DNA of 64,000 nucleotides, from the NCBI GenBank assembly GCA_007844125.1, contig CM017558.1:57603147-57667146 (forward strand). The letters run 5' to 3'. Made by a program: the position numbers and the translations under genes. This DNA is from Sinonovacula constricta (lineage: Eukaryota > Mollusca > Bivalvia > Cardiida > Solecurtidae). Below, piece after piece: positions 13,746 through 27,015 of this stretch. The notes below the pieces were generated by a model that had not been told where the DNA came from, made no database searches, and worked only from the letters and a program-made list of their open reading frames with translations. Every line of letters begins with the position of its first letter. Within the stretch, counting starts at the first letter, position 1.

Positions 13746-16139
13746 TTTTATAGCGTACTGTGTGATTTCAGAATTTACAGACAAATTGGCATTGCGAGTT
13801 CAGACACCCCAAAAGGTGATTTTTTTCATCTCTCATGTACACCTATTAAAGTATATAATGTACGCTCTTCAACAATCTCTATTACTTAAAGACTAAGACA
13901 AAAAAAAACATGGAAAATAAAAAGAATGATAAAATTACATAGTTAAAGTTAGTATCCAATATTAATATCCTGGACCTGTTTAATAAGAAATACTGTATGA
14001 TTAGCCTCAGAAATCTGTACAGCAATACAGTCACACATTAGATGATTCCCACAATGTAGCATATAAGTGGTCAGTATGTAAACACGTCACTGCAACATTA
14101 GATGATACTTACAGTCATAAGATTCCAATCTAATGTTAGCACTAACAGTAACCAGTAGAATTGGAAACAAACTCTACAACATAAGCACCTAAGTGCCCGT
14201 CGGTTTTTGTAAGATGTCTGTACATTCCCGTTTCCATTTTTGCTTCAAATTATCATTACCTTAACTAATTAAAATCAATAATTGCAGGAAATTCACCCCA
14301 TTTGGAAAAGAACATTTAAATCATTTAATATATTGAGCGCAACTAATGTAAATGTGGTTCTAAAAATATATTCTGCATATAATCTTAATTACCAAACATT
14401 AAAGTCCATTCGTTCATTTGACACTGTTGTATGGATATGACTAGATGTGAAATATAGCGTCCAAGATATTGACAGTTATAAAGTTATAGACGAGACAGTA
14501 GAGATTAGAAGCAACATCCTACATGTATGTGCTGACAGTTATAGATTAATAGACGGCATGTGGGAGCTGTGAAACATGAACATGGGTAATCAGATGTTAG
14601 ACACGAGCAAATGACTGGGTTGCAAAACCAATCTAGCGGGAAATTCATTCAAATCAACCAGTCACTATTGATTATTGCAGCAATGACAACGTGTTTCATG
14701 CATTATCAAGCGAAATGCTATATCGGGCAAATAAATGCCATCCCATTTGCATTTAATGCATATTGAACTGCTTGACAGGATTCATCAATTAACATCAAGC
14801 GTATTAAAATTTGATTGTTAGAGGACAATCGTCTGTATTTGTCATTTTACAACGTTAGCAATAATGGCATTCAATAGTGTCTAAATTACTTTGTTAGAAC
14901 CTGTGATTTAAGCGCATGCAATAGTTATAACAAACAAAAAGAGTGTAATTATAAATTATATGACAAAACAAAAGTATAGAATGATTTGAATGTGAAGTGT
15001 AAAATGTCTTACGAAAATGGTGTAATTTTATCTCAGAAAAAGATTAATTACATGCAGTATGTTGTACAATTTCAAAGAATATTGATTAATTGTATTTAAA
15101 TATGCCAATATGCATTTTCACATGCTTAATATAAACTTGAATCTAAACCTTTTGATATATATTAAACATTATATTATATCAGTTAATATCTTACAATTTT
15201 ACGTGGCCATCTATTACAAATAATGGTTGACAGTAAACTTGTATAAATGTACGGTCGACGAGCTAGATATGAAACCACATGATGTACCTTAGTATTGCAA
15301 AGGTACATTTTTCAATGCATAGGATCAAATGGCGAATATTCGTTTGCATGGTTTATATGTGGATACGATAATACAATCGAAACATAACTGGTTTTAAAAT
15401 GGACTGATACACAAAATGCTACAAAGGATCTGTATGTCTTACTTAAATATATCTAAATGATTGCGCCAATATCTAGCCAAAACCATAAAGCTGTTAATGG
15501 TAAAAACATATAACAAACGCATGACATAGTTTCATACATGGTGAGTTCGAAGATACAATAGGTTGAGAGTATTACTAAACAATTATGATTAGAGGTATTA
15601 TTCGAATACATATATAATTGTTATTGAACAAGTTGTGCTTTTCCGTACAGAAAGACAGAAAATCTGTGAGCAAGTCGTTTAAAGGTACTTTGGCATGAAA
15701 GTTGAACTGCTCAATGGCCCCCTTTTTATGAAGTAAAATCAAAACACTTCTATTGCGTTTATAATTACACCATGGTCAAGATTCTATCAGGAAATTTTAA
15801 TTATCACTATAAGTTAATTTCAGCTTCATGCAATTTTTAATCATTATAATAATACTAATTAAGCATGTAGAGCGTTCACTTCTTAATTAATTAATTTCTG
15901 CAAGCAGTCGTCATGGTTAATACATATATTTTACTGTAAGCAGATGTGGCTTTACGTGTTAGCTTGATGCGTCCAGACCTTCTAACCATTACTTTAAATG
16001 AAAAGGAAATTTCTATGTAACACTTAATTATAAAATATAAGATCAATCGTACTTAAAATTTATTTCGCTTCTAAAAGTCGAAAATGGAAAATTATCTACA
16101 TGGTATTAAGCCGGACGTTTAGTTATTGCAATAAGTGCA
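13746..16139. other. No assignable gene
   Basis: AT-rich sequence. The stretch at 14560-14830 shows weak resemblance to 56070-56345 (a gtgaaacatgaa-at-ggtaa start and scattered later matches). That may be another old repeat, but the match is too weak to call. Confidence 0.45.
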
Positions 16140-16240
16140 TTAATAGGTAAATAAGAAAATTTGTCCTATCAAAATTACCACAGATATTAAAATCTAAACT
16201 TCCTCTAGACAAAAACAAACAGGGTTAATTCTTGGCTGTC
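16140..16240 (-). repeat. Family A fragment, copy A6
   Basis: Holds only the terminal part of family A in reverse orientation: aataggtaaataagaaaat, gtcctatcaaaattaccacagatatt and ctctagacaaaaacaaacagggttaat. It stops before the core, so this is a terminal fragment or a truncated insertion. Confidence 0.75.
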
Positions 16241-16360
16241 ATTTTATGTCGTTCCACAGAGCATGTGTACCTACTATATTATCACAAAGATTGCCACTGT
16301 TAAATGAAATGGGTCGTGTAATTTTATAAAATGTTTAAAAACCTAACACCAATGATTATT

Positions 16361-16532
16361 ATATATTTAACAAATAATACATGGCCTTGATGCAAGTTTA
16401 CGGACTGGATGGTCAGACCGAGGAAGGAATATGGCCCGAAGCGCAGCTGAGGGCCATATAACCTCCGAGGTCTGACCAACCAGTCCGTAAACTTGCATAT
16501 TGCCCGGAAGGCCATGTTTTATTTGTTATATT
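16361..16532. repeat. Long palindromic foldback (about 170 bp)
   Basis: The left arm (about 16361-16440) reads acatggcc, gcaagtttacggactgg, ggtcagaccgagg, atggccc. The right arm (about 16450-16532) is its reverse complement: gggccat, cctcgg-aggtctgacc, ccagtccgtaaacttgc, ggccatgt. The arms differ by a few substitutions and one indel near the outer end. The loop is only about 10 bp (gaagcgcagctga). Transcribed RNA would form a near-perfect hairpin. It resembles a foldback or MITE-type element. The 63-codon minus-strand frame inside it is a by-product. Confidence 0.9.
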
Positions 16533-17004
16533 ATACCGAATCTTAATCCTTTTATCCCTTTTGTTGCTTTCATTTTAGTATGATTTGCTTTTAAATAATA
16601 ATTGTATTTGTTCAGTGTGTGAAATATCTCAAACCCTAGTGGGTTTTTTTAAATTATTTTCAAGCGATGCAGCAAAAAAATCATGCTCTTCTCTTAATAT
16701 TCCCTTTTTGTTAATGAAATTAATTAGTAAATGCTACCAGACAAAAGACCCGGACTTTTAGAATTTCGTTCGTGTAGGTTTCAAAGAAGAATCGTGGCTT
16801 TTTTCCCTGCTAAATATGTTCGGAAGAGCTTCAGTTTTGTTGCGGTTTTGGTGTTTTTGAATCCTTAGATTCGCTGAATTTAACTAAATCTGTCTCCGAT
16901 AAAGAGGCGAATCACTAAGACATTTTTACAGTTTGACAATATCGTCTGTTTGTGTTGTCGTAAAATTCGCACGTCGTGAAAGTCGCGTTTAAACAGTCAA
17001 ACAA

Positions 17005-17120
17005 ACTGGATGACGTCATAAACAGTCAATATAAGAATTATGGACCGGGTAGCCGGTCAATATGCGATTTATGGACTGGATGACGTCATATTAAATATAG
17101 AAGGGCGTATGCAAATGAGG
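17005..17120. promoter_or_regulatory. Candidate motif cluster: two CREs and an octamer
   Basis: A direct repeat, actggatgacgtcata, occurs at 17005-17020 and again at 17075-17090. Each copy contains the palindromic CRE consensus TGACGTCA (17011-17018 and 17081-17088). Between them lies a small hairpin, gaccgg-gtag-ccggtc (17043-17058). A perfect octamer, ATGCAAAT, is at 17109-17116. CRE and octamer motifs are the established targets of CREB/ATF and POU factors. That this block acts as an enhancer or promoter is inference. The stretch ttatggactggatga resembles ttacggactggatgg in the foldback at 16.4 kb, so both may belong to one mobile element. Confidence 0.4.
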
Positions 17121-20100
17121 TATAATATTCAGAAATATAACATGACACTTTCGTACTAGAAATAGGCGCACTTCCTTAAATTGACAGAGTTTTATTTCTC
17201 ATGAAGTAAATAAGAAAATTGCTTATGTATGCACAATGTTAAAGAAACCGTTAGTAATACGCTCATGTTGATGTCCTGTATGCAATCCGTCATTTTTCAG
17301 ACTTTAATGACATAAATAAACTTGCATAACCAGTAAACAATTTTAGAGCTATAAGAGCTGTTCTTCGTTGTATGTTATTATTACTCAACCTACTAAATAA
17401 AGCTTGTCGATGAAATGGCATGCCAATTGTAAATACTTTCAACTGAATACTTTCTTTGTATTTATTCAATAATGTGTATTTGTACGAAAACTATGCTTTT
17501 CTTTTTCACGTTTTTTATTAAAAAGATATAAAGTATCCTCAACACATGAAAGTACAAATGTTTTCTGTCTGATTAGTTTGGATTCAAAGCCACCAAATTT
17601 TGCCTACGTGCGCAGAAATTGGATGTACGAAAAACCCATCCCATTGCTGCATCCGTCTGAATAGGTCAAAGCAAAATCGTGCTGTCAGGCTCAATTTAAT
17701 GTACGTGGCACAAGACATGGGTGTAGCTTTCAAGTGATGATTGAAACGCTTTGTCTATCTCAAAACACTCTTTCCGTGAGAAGTGTCTGTCCAAACTTTT
17801 TTAGCAAATCTTGCAACCTTTATGAAATCACCGGAGGTTTCTCTTCTGTTCAAAACACTAAGCGATTGTTATTGTTATTCATTCGACATATCTGACTGAT
17901 TTGACAAGAGGGAATGTCAAACACACTTGAGAAAAACTTTAAACGGCAAACATTCATTAACAGTGGAATAAATGTTATGTAAATTCCCAGATATGCTACA
18001 ATGCGCATGCACTGAATTGTGACGTAGACAGGTTGTACACTTCTTCGTTTTTACATGAATGATGGCGGTGCTTAAATTTTAATAATGAACGGTTTTCGTT
18101 GAATGAACATAAACTTCTGCATGAGCAATAAAGCAGGCATGATTTTTAAACACAATATAAACATGAAAAAAGAAATCTAGCGTAAACAACCATTGTGACA
18201 CTTATGACGCTTAAAGTGTGACAAAATTGCGGAACAATAAATTAAATCAACGAGCTACGTGTTTGCTTGTTTACATCCAACTAGAAAGCGTTGCTCTAAT
18301 ACTCACACGTCATGGGACTTCTGTCACACGCTAGATAAGCTGTCTGTTCTATGTCACTAATATATGCTCTTAAACCTGATTTCTATCTAAGATTAAACAA
18401 TAAAATAAATGCTAAAATAATCGTATCTGTTAAGTATAAACATATCAATATGTAATGAATACTACTTTTGACGCTCATGGTTTGTGTTTAGCTTTATTAA
18501 TTAAATAGTTCGGCAATTCCTTTTGATATAAAGATCAAACAGATCTAAAAAGAAAAAAAAATCATTTTTAAATTCGTGTAGAACTCTAGATTCACCTCCA
18601 GATATCTTAATATATCATTTGCATATTTATTTTTATGTTTATTCGTATTGACGAAAGGTGCGTCAATCCTTACAAGCTAAAACAATCTATTCAGACATTA
18701 AATATGTCGACTTCATGATGCAAACATATGCTTTATCAACCACCATTGTCATAGACCTGTTACACGCATCCGAACGGAATTTGTTTCAGATGCATACATT
18801 CCATGTCCGGATTGAAGATGTAAACGTATTCAAATTGTACACCTTTGTAGATAGTGCGAGCTGTTGCATATTTCTTTATCATTTGTGTCATAGCGTCATA
18901 TGCGATTTTGAATTTGGAATGTGTTATGATTTTTTCTGGAGAAAATGTAAAATCTAACCGGGGTACCTGAGAACTTTTTTTGCATTTTACTAACCCATGA
19001 TGACTAGGGGAACCACCTATAATGTTTTAGCGACAATTTTCTTTATTGACCTATATTTGGCGAACGGCTCCAGCATTTATTGTTTCTATCTGTAGTTACA
19101 ATTTTCGGGTATAGAAAGCTATGTTAAAACGCTCTCCATACATAGCATTTCCCTTAGTTAATTGTATCCGAAGAGTCGTCAGGTATAAATATATATATAC
19201 ATATAATTTTTGTTCATGTTCACAGAACAAAAGTATTAATGGCATACTCGATATGATCTTTTATGTAAGGAGTTAAAATAAAAATTATTGCAATAAGCTA
19301 TACGTCAAAATGTGTGAATAAAGCTGATGTTTTCAGACCTGAAGACTGTATGCTAAACATAAAGACATGGTTCGTAACTTGTTGTGAAGTAGTTTAACGT
19401 CTTTTATCACAGTATGATTTTCTAATATTTTAATAAAGCATAAAACAGCTGAACACTTAAAGCTATATCAAAGGACGTCAACTGTTATGGTACTTAAATA
19501 TTTCGCATGTTGACATTTACTGAAGATCTACTTTCAGTTTCCTTAACGACTTTATAAATGTTCATATTAGGTCAAAAAACGTGAGTTGATATGCTTTATT
19601 GATACATCAGGCCACTGTCCTATCCAGTGTACATACATCGAAACATATGTTTAAAGTCAATAGAAATACATGCTGGAAATACATGCACATGAAATTAACA
19701 ATACCATTTGAAATTGAATTAATACATTCAATAAGATATATTAATATACATTAAAATAAACGTCTAGATATTTCGCATTTGTATAACACACAATTGCTAT
19801 GCCTCACTTGTTTATCGTGCTTGTAATTTTAATACAAATGAAATTAAAGATAAAGTAACAAATGAAAATACATTTGCATGATTTATCCTTCACACATTTT
19901 ATCAGTGATTACATTTTCCTAATGTTAAAAGATTTAAATGTGTACATTTCCTGTTGGAAGATGATTTGTGCCAGCGGCATGTTTCAATTTTTAGTCTATA
20001 TTGAAATACTCCTAATCTGACATATATCACTCCGGATAGGACATTAGGTAGGACATTGTGGTGATTATTGTCAAAATTGATACCAACTGTGGCTTCTGTT

Positions 20101-20239
20101 CTCTAGGTACATATTATTCTTAGAACATCTATGCAATTATGTATAAAATAATTTAACAGTACATTTGAAGTCTGGTGCTTGTATCATTTTGAGTAGGGTT
20201 CTTTAGATGTTACACTACACCTTGTCCCATATAAGGCAT
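17121..20239. other. No assignable gene
   Basis: AT-rich DNA. A 99-codon plus-strand frame (18658-18957, GTG at its start) has no recognisable domain. 17560-17850 is slightly less AT-rich but is stop-ridden on inspection. A short TA run is near 19190. Confidence 0.5.
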
Positions 20240-20680
20240 TAAGTGCATGAACTCTTCAATCACCCCACTCTTATTTTATTTACAACTCTACGTTTTCTTA
20301 AGCAGACATATTTTCTTGCAGATACCTATATTCAGAAAATGAAGCAAATGCTGGTACATATTTTCAATCTCTCACGAAGCACAAAGATGATATAATCGTA
20401 CGAACCTTCACAGTTCATTGCATCTTCTTTGAACATAGCTGCTAGTCTATCTTTGAACAATTAAGAATCTAATAAAACCGCAGATAGAACAAAAGGATTG
20501 ATGCAGATGATTTCAAAGCATCTCTGTTAAGCCTTTGAAGTCAGTTCGTGCTTGATACGAGTAACACACATAACTGCAGAAAAAGAAATTACACTCGTCA
20601 AGGAAAAATGCGTCCTATAGTTTCTAGAACATGATATAAGCGTTAAGCACAAAAAGAAATAGTTTACATGCCATTTCTGC
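20240..20680 (+). repeat. Dispersed repeat family D, copy 2
   Basis: Aligns along its length with 29340-29770. Shared blocks are aaatgaagcaaat-ctg, tcacagttcattgcatcttctttgaaca, ctatctt-gaaca, gaacaaaaggattg-at-agatgatttcaaagca and agttcgtgcttgatacga-ta-cacaca. There is no conserved open frame. Confidence 0.75.
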
Positions 20681-22152
20681 CATCAGTTATACGGATTATT
20701 ATAAGTTTACTTAAAATTTGTAGAGATAAAACCAATTACATGTTTTTAAAGTTGATCAAATCAAGTCGTTTGGGATAACCGTGCCTGAAAACGTCAAGTT
20801 CGAATATTATTTGGTTGTCTATAATGATACAATTGAATTATCTGATACCGTTATTAGTTCCAATCATACATAGTGCTTGATAAATGCGAAAAACCTTGAG
20901 AAATCTTCTTCATTCTAGCTTTTTTCTATTGACGGTCCCGTGTCTTATGTCATATCTTAGAACATATTGAGACTGCAAAGGCCTTTTATATCTGGCTGTT
21001 CTCAAAGCAATCATTCCGTGTGAATGGTTTCATTCTTGCTTGTTCAATATAAAGTGTCTTCAAGTATCAAATAATTTTCAAGCAATTAGTCAATCATTCC
21101 TCGTACTTTAAGGTCTAAACATATATTATTTCTATATGACTTGACAAATTACACAAAAACCACAATAAAACCCTATATAAAGCTAACATTGTTTATATTG
21201 TTATCAATGTGTTCAATAGCTAGAATCATGGATATTTTACAAATGTAACATGTTTGTGCATGTTCACAGTTTGTGCATACTTTGTATGCTTGCCTGTATA
21301 GAAAGAAATACTTAAATAAATACACTTATAACTTAAGTTGAACTTAATTAAGTTCTTTAAAGAACTAATTTTAGAATGCCATTTGCGAACAATGAAAACG
21401 TAAGAGACGTTTAAAAAATATATATGCTTGAATGTTTTCTGTTTTAAAAAGAACAACAAATAAAATATTACGTTGTCAGTACTAAAAGAGCTTTATAGAT
21501 CAGACATTGGTAAGCCTTCATAGAAAATTAATGGTGACTTGCAGTCGTTATTAGTTCTGGTGCCAAAATTATTTTCCATGTTGCCATTGCGGTGTGCCTT
21601 CATGAATAAATGAACACAAACCAAACATCCTGTCAGATTAAGAGCGTAACTGTAGATTTTTAACGAAACAAAAAATCATATACTTTGGTATTTGCATATC
21701 TCTATTTGCTATTTGGCCGTATTTGACAAGAAGATAAATCGAGTCTCCAGTAGCAATAACAATAAGCCAGACAACTTGTAATTGTGAATCTACCATTAGA
21801 ATCGTGCAGTTTGGCAAATAATTAAATAAATAGAGTGAGGTAATTTTACTAAAAATGGTTTCTGATGTTATATTTCTCAAACAGTGATACTAGAAATTGA
21901 TTTTTAAGTCCACAAATAAACCGAACATTATGAGATAAAAATGATAATTCAAACACTTTATTTAGCGTTTGTCTTTAGAAAAATGTTTTTTTTTTTATTT
22001 TTAATTTTGAGTATTTATGGTCATATTAGCGACGTTAAACAATTAAAAAGAAATATATCCGCACCAACAGGCAAGATTTTATGTCTAACAAAAATAATAA
22101 TATTGACAGGTATTTTGTTACATATCTCGTCATCCATCTTTTTTGTTATTGT
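20681..22152. other. No assignable gene
   Basis: AT-rich DNA with scattered short frames on both strands, none with a domain. The palindrome cluster at 21330-21366 is listed separately. Confidence 0.5.
21330..21366. repeat. Cluster of three adjoining perfect palindromes
   Basis: Within 37 bp lie aacttaagtt (21330-21339), gaacttaattaagttc (21340-21355) and agttctttaaagaact (21351-21366). The last two overlap and share the AGTTC half-site. The repeated GAAC/GTTC half-sites resemble the layout of dimeric transcription-factor sites, but no factor can be named from sequence alone. Confidence 0.55.
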
Positions 22153-22232
22153 AACTATTGTTATTATTATTATTATTATGACTATTACGTTAATTATTTT
22201 TATTATCATTATTATTATCATTATATTATAAA
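22153..22232. repeat. Low-complexity ATT/ATC-rich tract
   Basis: Imperfect runs of att, atc and act trinucleotides. They give poly-Ile frames on both strands, which are not genes. Confidence 0.85.
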
Positions 22233-22594
22233 TATAAGTATAAATATATAAATATATCAGCAAGCGCAGTTTAGTAAAAGCAACGACACTGTTTAAAAGT
22301 TCATGTGCCGGATGGTTAGTCAAGCAAGTACATTAACCGAAATTTCACTTGCTTTCTATGTGTGACAAGAATGCTTTGAAACTCGTGAATTGATAATTAT
22401 CAGTAAGACAGAAATATTCATCATTCTGTGGTAAAAACCGAAACTTAAATATAGAGAAAAATATTTTTTAAAAGACAGACGCATGCAGAAAATATCTAAG
22501 TAGATTTTTTTTTCGAATGCATTTAGTTTCGTTTTTCGGTATCATAAATAGTATAGATTAAATAATAAAAACAATTTCAGCATTATATGTATGA

Positions 22595-22714
22595 ATGTGC
22601 AGTTGAAGCGCTATTATGTGCAGTTGAAGCGCTATTATGTGCAGTTGAAGCGCTATTATGTGCAGCTGAAGCGCTATTATGTGCAGTTGAAGCGCTATTA
22701 TGTGCAGTTGAAGC
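22595..22714 (+). repeat. 21-bp tandem repeat, about 5.7 copies
   Basis: The unit is atgtgcagttgaagcgctatt. The copies are nearly identical: one has cagctg in place of cagttg, and the last is cut after gaagc. The unit length is a multiple of three, yet no long open frame extends beyond the array, so I see no evidence that it encodes a repeated peptide. Confidence 0.95.
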
Positions 22715-24699
22715 TAATGTGAAAGATACATGCTGACAATATCAACTATGCATTTAAGGAAACGTGCATAATCAAGGAATTAGGAACTGACGAGTAAATG
22801 TTTCAATTTATGTTTGACAATATTGACACAAAGGTTAAAACTTTAATAAAAAATAAATGTGGACTCATTTTCGTGAGTAAAAGGAGTGTATAGCATGTGA
22901 AAGAAATAACACATTTGAAGGGTATTTATATAATTTCATTGTTATATGAAATGGAAACTGTTAAAATTTGTACTTAAGTATATGGCCATAACCTTGTTCG
23001 CGTGATAAGAAGATGCATTGCTGTTGTTGTCTTGATGTTGTTTCTTTTTGCATACGAATCTTTACATACATTTAAGTCTAAAATGCACAGTAAATACTTC
23101 ATAACTGTAAAATTACAATTGTTAATATAATATTTAATTAATTTACTTGTTTTTACAACAAAAGTCTACACAGCAAATGTATTGATAACAATCGGTTATG
23201 CGATAAATGTATCTCTTAAACCGTAAAATGTGAAGGCAAGGGCGGTGGAAAAAACACTTACATAGTGGACTAAACATTGATAAATGTATAAACGCGTGTA
23301 TAAGCATACCTGGTCATTAAATATATTAGCTATTCAAGGACTGATTGATTGTAAAGATAGCTTCCATGTAACTTCGATAACCAGTTGCGCCACCAACTTG
23401 TAGTGTACATGTACTTAACAAAGTATCATATACGATGTCTCATTATTATACCAAACCATCTTTTTCGAAAGCAGACAAGCCCAGACAGCAAATTGCTACG
23501 GCTAGCGATGGCCAAACTAGGATTACCAATAACTGTTCTCGATTATATATAAGACAAAGTTCTATTAACTGGATGCATGCATCCGATTTATATTCATTCG
23601 TACGGATAAAAAGTAGAAACGATCATTATAGCATAAGACAACGAATGCAATTTAAAATACACATGAAAGAGCTGCGATTCTTTGCCTTCGTTTACTTGTG
23701 CAAGCTCTTTAAAACATGACTTTCCAAATGTATGACTTTGTTATCAGTCGAAAGTTATGGTTTTGCATATTCGAAAAGGTATTGCCGCTCGTGATGAAGA
23801 TTAAACATAAACAATTATAGTTAACTTACTAAGCTGTATAAACAGAAAGTACATTTAAAATAGTTTATCATTCATATCTTACAGTCTAAATCTGAACCAG
23901 TAAATAAACGGTACTTCTATACCTTATGTATTGTTTGTAAAAGTATATTAAGACGGTTTTATTGTGATTTCATTGGGACAATACTTACATGTAAACGTGT
24001 GCACAAATAATTGCATGTAAGCAATCAGTTATTAAACACAAAAAGTGAAGTTGCCATTCAGTAAACGATGTACTCGCACTGTAATTCATACCTCGTTAAT
24101 GTTTTACAACAATAAATAGCGCATATGGGTATATTCAAGGGGTATTTATTTATTTAATTTAATACAAATAATCAAAATTAACTTGTTAAATATCCATTGC
24201 ATACACAGAAGATGCTACTGTTTGAACGCGTATAATAAAGATGGTTTACAAGTCAATGATTTGAGGAAGAAAAGGCCAATGCATAATGTTAGCAAGGAAC
24301 CACTGATATATGACCAGCACATGTAAATTGTATATATGATATGGAAAATCCTAGTTTACAAGTTCAAAAGTGCTATCGAAATGCGGTATCAAAACACAGT
24401 TACAGGGACACTTACCTTTATCAAGTTAGTTAGAATCAGCGGTATGATTTCCTTTTCCCAACTGTTTATATAAGATAGATGGCGTGTTGCCCAGTTGATT
24501 CATATCCTTCCTGAAAATATATTTGTTTACATTTTGTTAAATGCATGCAACCTGTCGTTCTTGTTCATGGCGTACATATTGCTGCAAGCAGATGTGCTTT
24601 AACAAGTAAGTTTGGTACTTAACAGATATATTTTAGTAACTGGTGATTGATAGCAATTATATGTATATCATATACACCATATAGCTATGAAATTGAATA
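22715..24699. other. No assignable gene
   Basis: A 94-codon plus-strand frame with an ATG (23435-23719) encodes a basic sequence without a known domain. It is left as unproven. A perfect 14-bp palindrome, ggatgcatgcatcc, lies at 23571-23584. Confidence 0.45.
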
Positions 24700-25085
24700 C
24701 AGGTTGTTGCTTTTATCTACTGTACATATGTTGAAAGTTTAATTTTTAGATATAATGAATGTATAAAAGTTCATTTTATCTGTTTTACCTCCCGATGCAG
24801 GTGCTTATTGTTAGTTGTTTCACTTTGACGGGATTTTGTTATTTACACTCTTTGATAGAAAAACCTTCAGGAAGAGCGAGGTTGGGACGCTCCACAATCC
24901 AGGTTTAAACACCCTTAGCCCTATTGCCGACTGACCATTCCGAGGCGGTAACTGATGTGTTTTTGTATGTTATGCCTCGTCTATGGGTTTTCGTCACATT
25001 TACACTTACCTTGTTTGCCTTTGTCTACAGGTTAAATATCAGTGGAAATTTTTATAGGACCTTTCCTTATTTACCTATTAATTAT
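24700..25085 (+). repeat. Dispersed repeat family A, copy A3
   Basis: Same order as A1: cttttatctactgtacatat, cccgatgcaggtgctta, agaaaaaccttcaggaagagcgagg, a core with ttgccgactgacc (left stem mutated), aggcggtaactga, ttgcctttgtctacagg and ataggacctttccttatttacctatta. The 69-codon frame at 24924-25133 lies within it, and part of its peptide recurs in the reverse copy at 40 kb. This follows from nucleotide similarity. Confidence 0.85.
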
Positions 25086-26919
25086 GTACTTTGCATCATT
25101 AGGGCATCTTTTGAAGATACATTCCCAATGTAAATTAATGATCCTCGGAAGGCGTTGGAAACTGTTTTGGAGACTTTGAGACATCATGGACGTTAGGATA
25201 TATAAATATTAGCTACACAATTACAGATACGACATTATAGCTATGTCAAGCTTTTTTGACAAATCTCTGAGAAGAACAACCGACGCCTCGCACGTTTACT
25301 AGTAGATCCTTCCATATCAGATAAATTCTAAATGTAAATTCATTTCCTTTTATAAAATATAGCTACTGATGCAATCACTTGCATGGATTTAAGTATTCTA
25401 TCCGCGCTTACAAGTTTAAAATTACGTTTAGTATCACCATATATGTTTATGTTGGAAATTCAAGATTCTCGTATTCTCTTATTTCTATTGAATTATTTTA
25501 AACTTCAAATAATGTAGAAAATGAAAGAAACGAAAATAAACGAACATGTACTGATGAAAATACAGTAAGAAAGTAAATAATATACTCAATATTTCAGCTC
25601 TTTCTTGCTATAAGAACTATAAAAAATATTCGTAATATACTACACATTGCAATGCTAGCTGGTGCAACATTTTCACCTATAAATGTACTATAACGACCTA
25701 AATGGAAAGCGAAGGAGTGCATTTTCCATATCACAGCCCTAATCTGGGTGACAACTCAAATACTCCAAAAGTCACGAGAATGTTATCACGTGCAAGGCAA
25801 GTTTTCCGCTGTATTTTATTTACTAAATGGAAGGGTTGAACCGGTTTTCATCTAAGTTATACATAAACAATAATGTTATAATAATTATACTTTCAACCCA
25901 ACCAATGTTTGGACTTATGGCCGCTTCGGGAGATGTTGGGATCCAGCAACCATGTACTTACTTTTGTGCATATTTGTGTTTGTTGTTTGGTCTCGACTGA
26001 TAAAACGATAAATCAATCCCTACATGTTAAAACAGCCACTCTGATACTGTCGATTTATCGAGATTTTAAAGTCAGCATTAAAGATAATTGATGTGCAGCA
26101 ATTAGATGTGAAAACATATTATCTTTTGGTAGCACGTTTCTTTATTGCTTTTAAATTAGTTCCAGATAAAATGTATATGAACTATGACCGTTTGAGCAGG
26201 AGGACAGACCTTCACATATGTTTATAAACTTTTTTACGCTGAGTTATGCGCTATTCATTGAGTATGTAACGCCCGCGAAACTGTAAATCAATATTTGACA
26301 ACTGATACAACACTATTAAAGAGAACAATAGTCTAAATGATATTCTAATTGAAGATGAATAAACAAGGTTTCGAATAAAATAAAAATGAGCTATTAGCCT
26401 CTTAGAAAAAACAAAATCGTTATCCCACTAAAGGGTTTGCAAAAAAACAACGCCTCGATGACAGCTAATGAGTTGGGCATGATGTTTGTAACACCATGTC
26501 TTAAACACAACACACTATACAGCTGAATGACAATAATTGCAAAACAGATCACAACAATCGACATGTCTAACTAGAGCTAACACAACAGCAAGAACATACA
26601 CCTGAGCACTAGTGGATATGTGTGTATGCTCTTTGGTTGCTTGCAAGATGATATTAATAATCTTTTCAAGCTTTAAAGAAAATGTATTCTAAATAAATTG
26701 TTTTTTTCCATAAAATGGTAATGGTCACATAGATTACATGTTCTGAGAAAATATTACGATCGATTCACTGCTTATGTAACACTGATGTGATCATGAATAT
26801 GAAAGCTAAACAAGGTCCTGCAAGTATTACAACATAAACACTGACAAAGCACGAGCCACTTGTATGTTTAATACAAAAGTGATATAACTCTGCGATGATT
26901 CGTTACGGAAATATAGAAA
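25086..26919. other. No assignable gene
   Basis: AT-rich DNA with short frames only. No repeat family was recognised. Confidence 0.5.
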
Positions 26920-27015
26920 CCCAAAGGTCAATTGGCAAATTAACCGACTGGGTTGCTTCAACTGGTTTAACAGAGGTCTAATCTCGCACTTCTTTGTGAT
27001 TTTCTAAAATACAGT
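26920..27015 (+). repeat. Degenerate A/B core fragment
   Basis: The stretch ggtcaattggcaaattaaccgactgggttgcttcaactggttt, followed by agaggtctaatctcgcacttc, matches the shared core of families A and B. Both flanks are missing. The left stem is mutated and the right stem (ccgactg) is intact. It could be a decayed copy or an isolated core. Confidence 0.65.

Noticed and set aside
14560..14830. Resemblance to 56070-56345 as another dispersed repeat
   Set aside because: Only the first 20-odd bases match well and the rest is scattered, so it may be chance in AT-rich DNA.
22595..22714. 21-bp tandem repeat as a CRISPR-like array or repeated-peptide gene
   Set aside because: Units adjoin without spacers, and no open frame extends through and beyond the array.
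24924..25133. Shared peptide between copies A3 and A7 as a coding sequence of family A
   Set aside because: Other copies (A1, A2, A4, A5) do not keep the frame. The likeness follows from DNA similarity.
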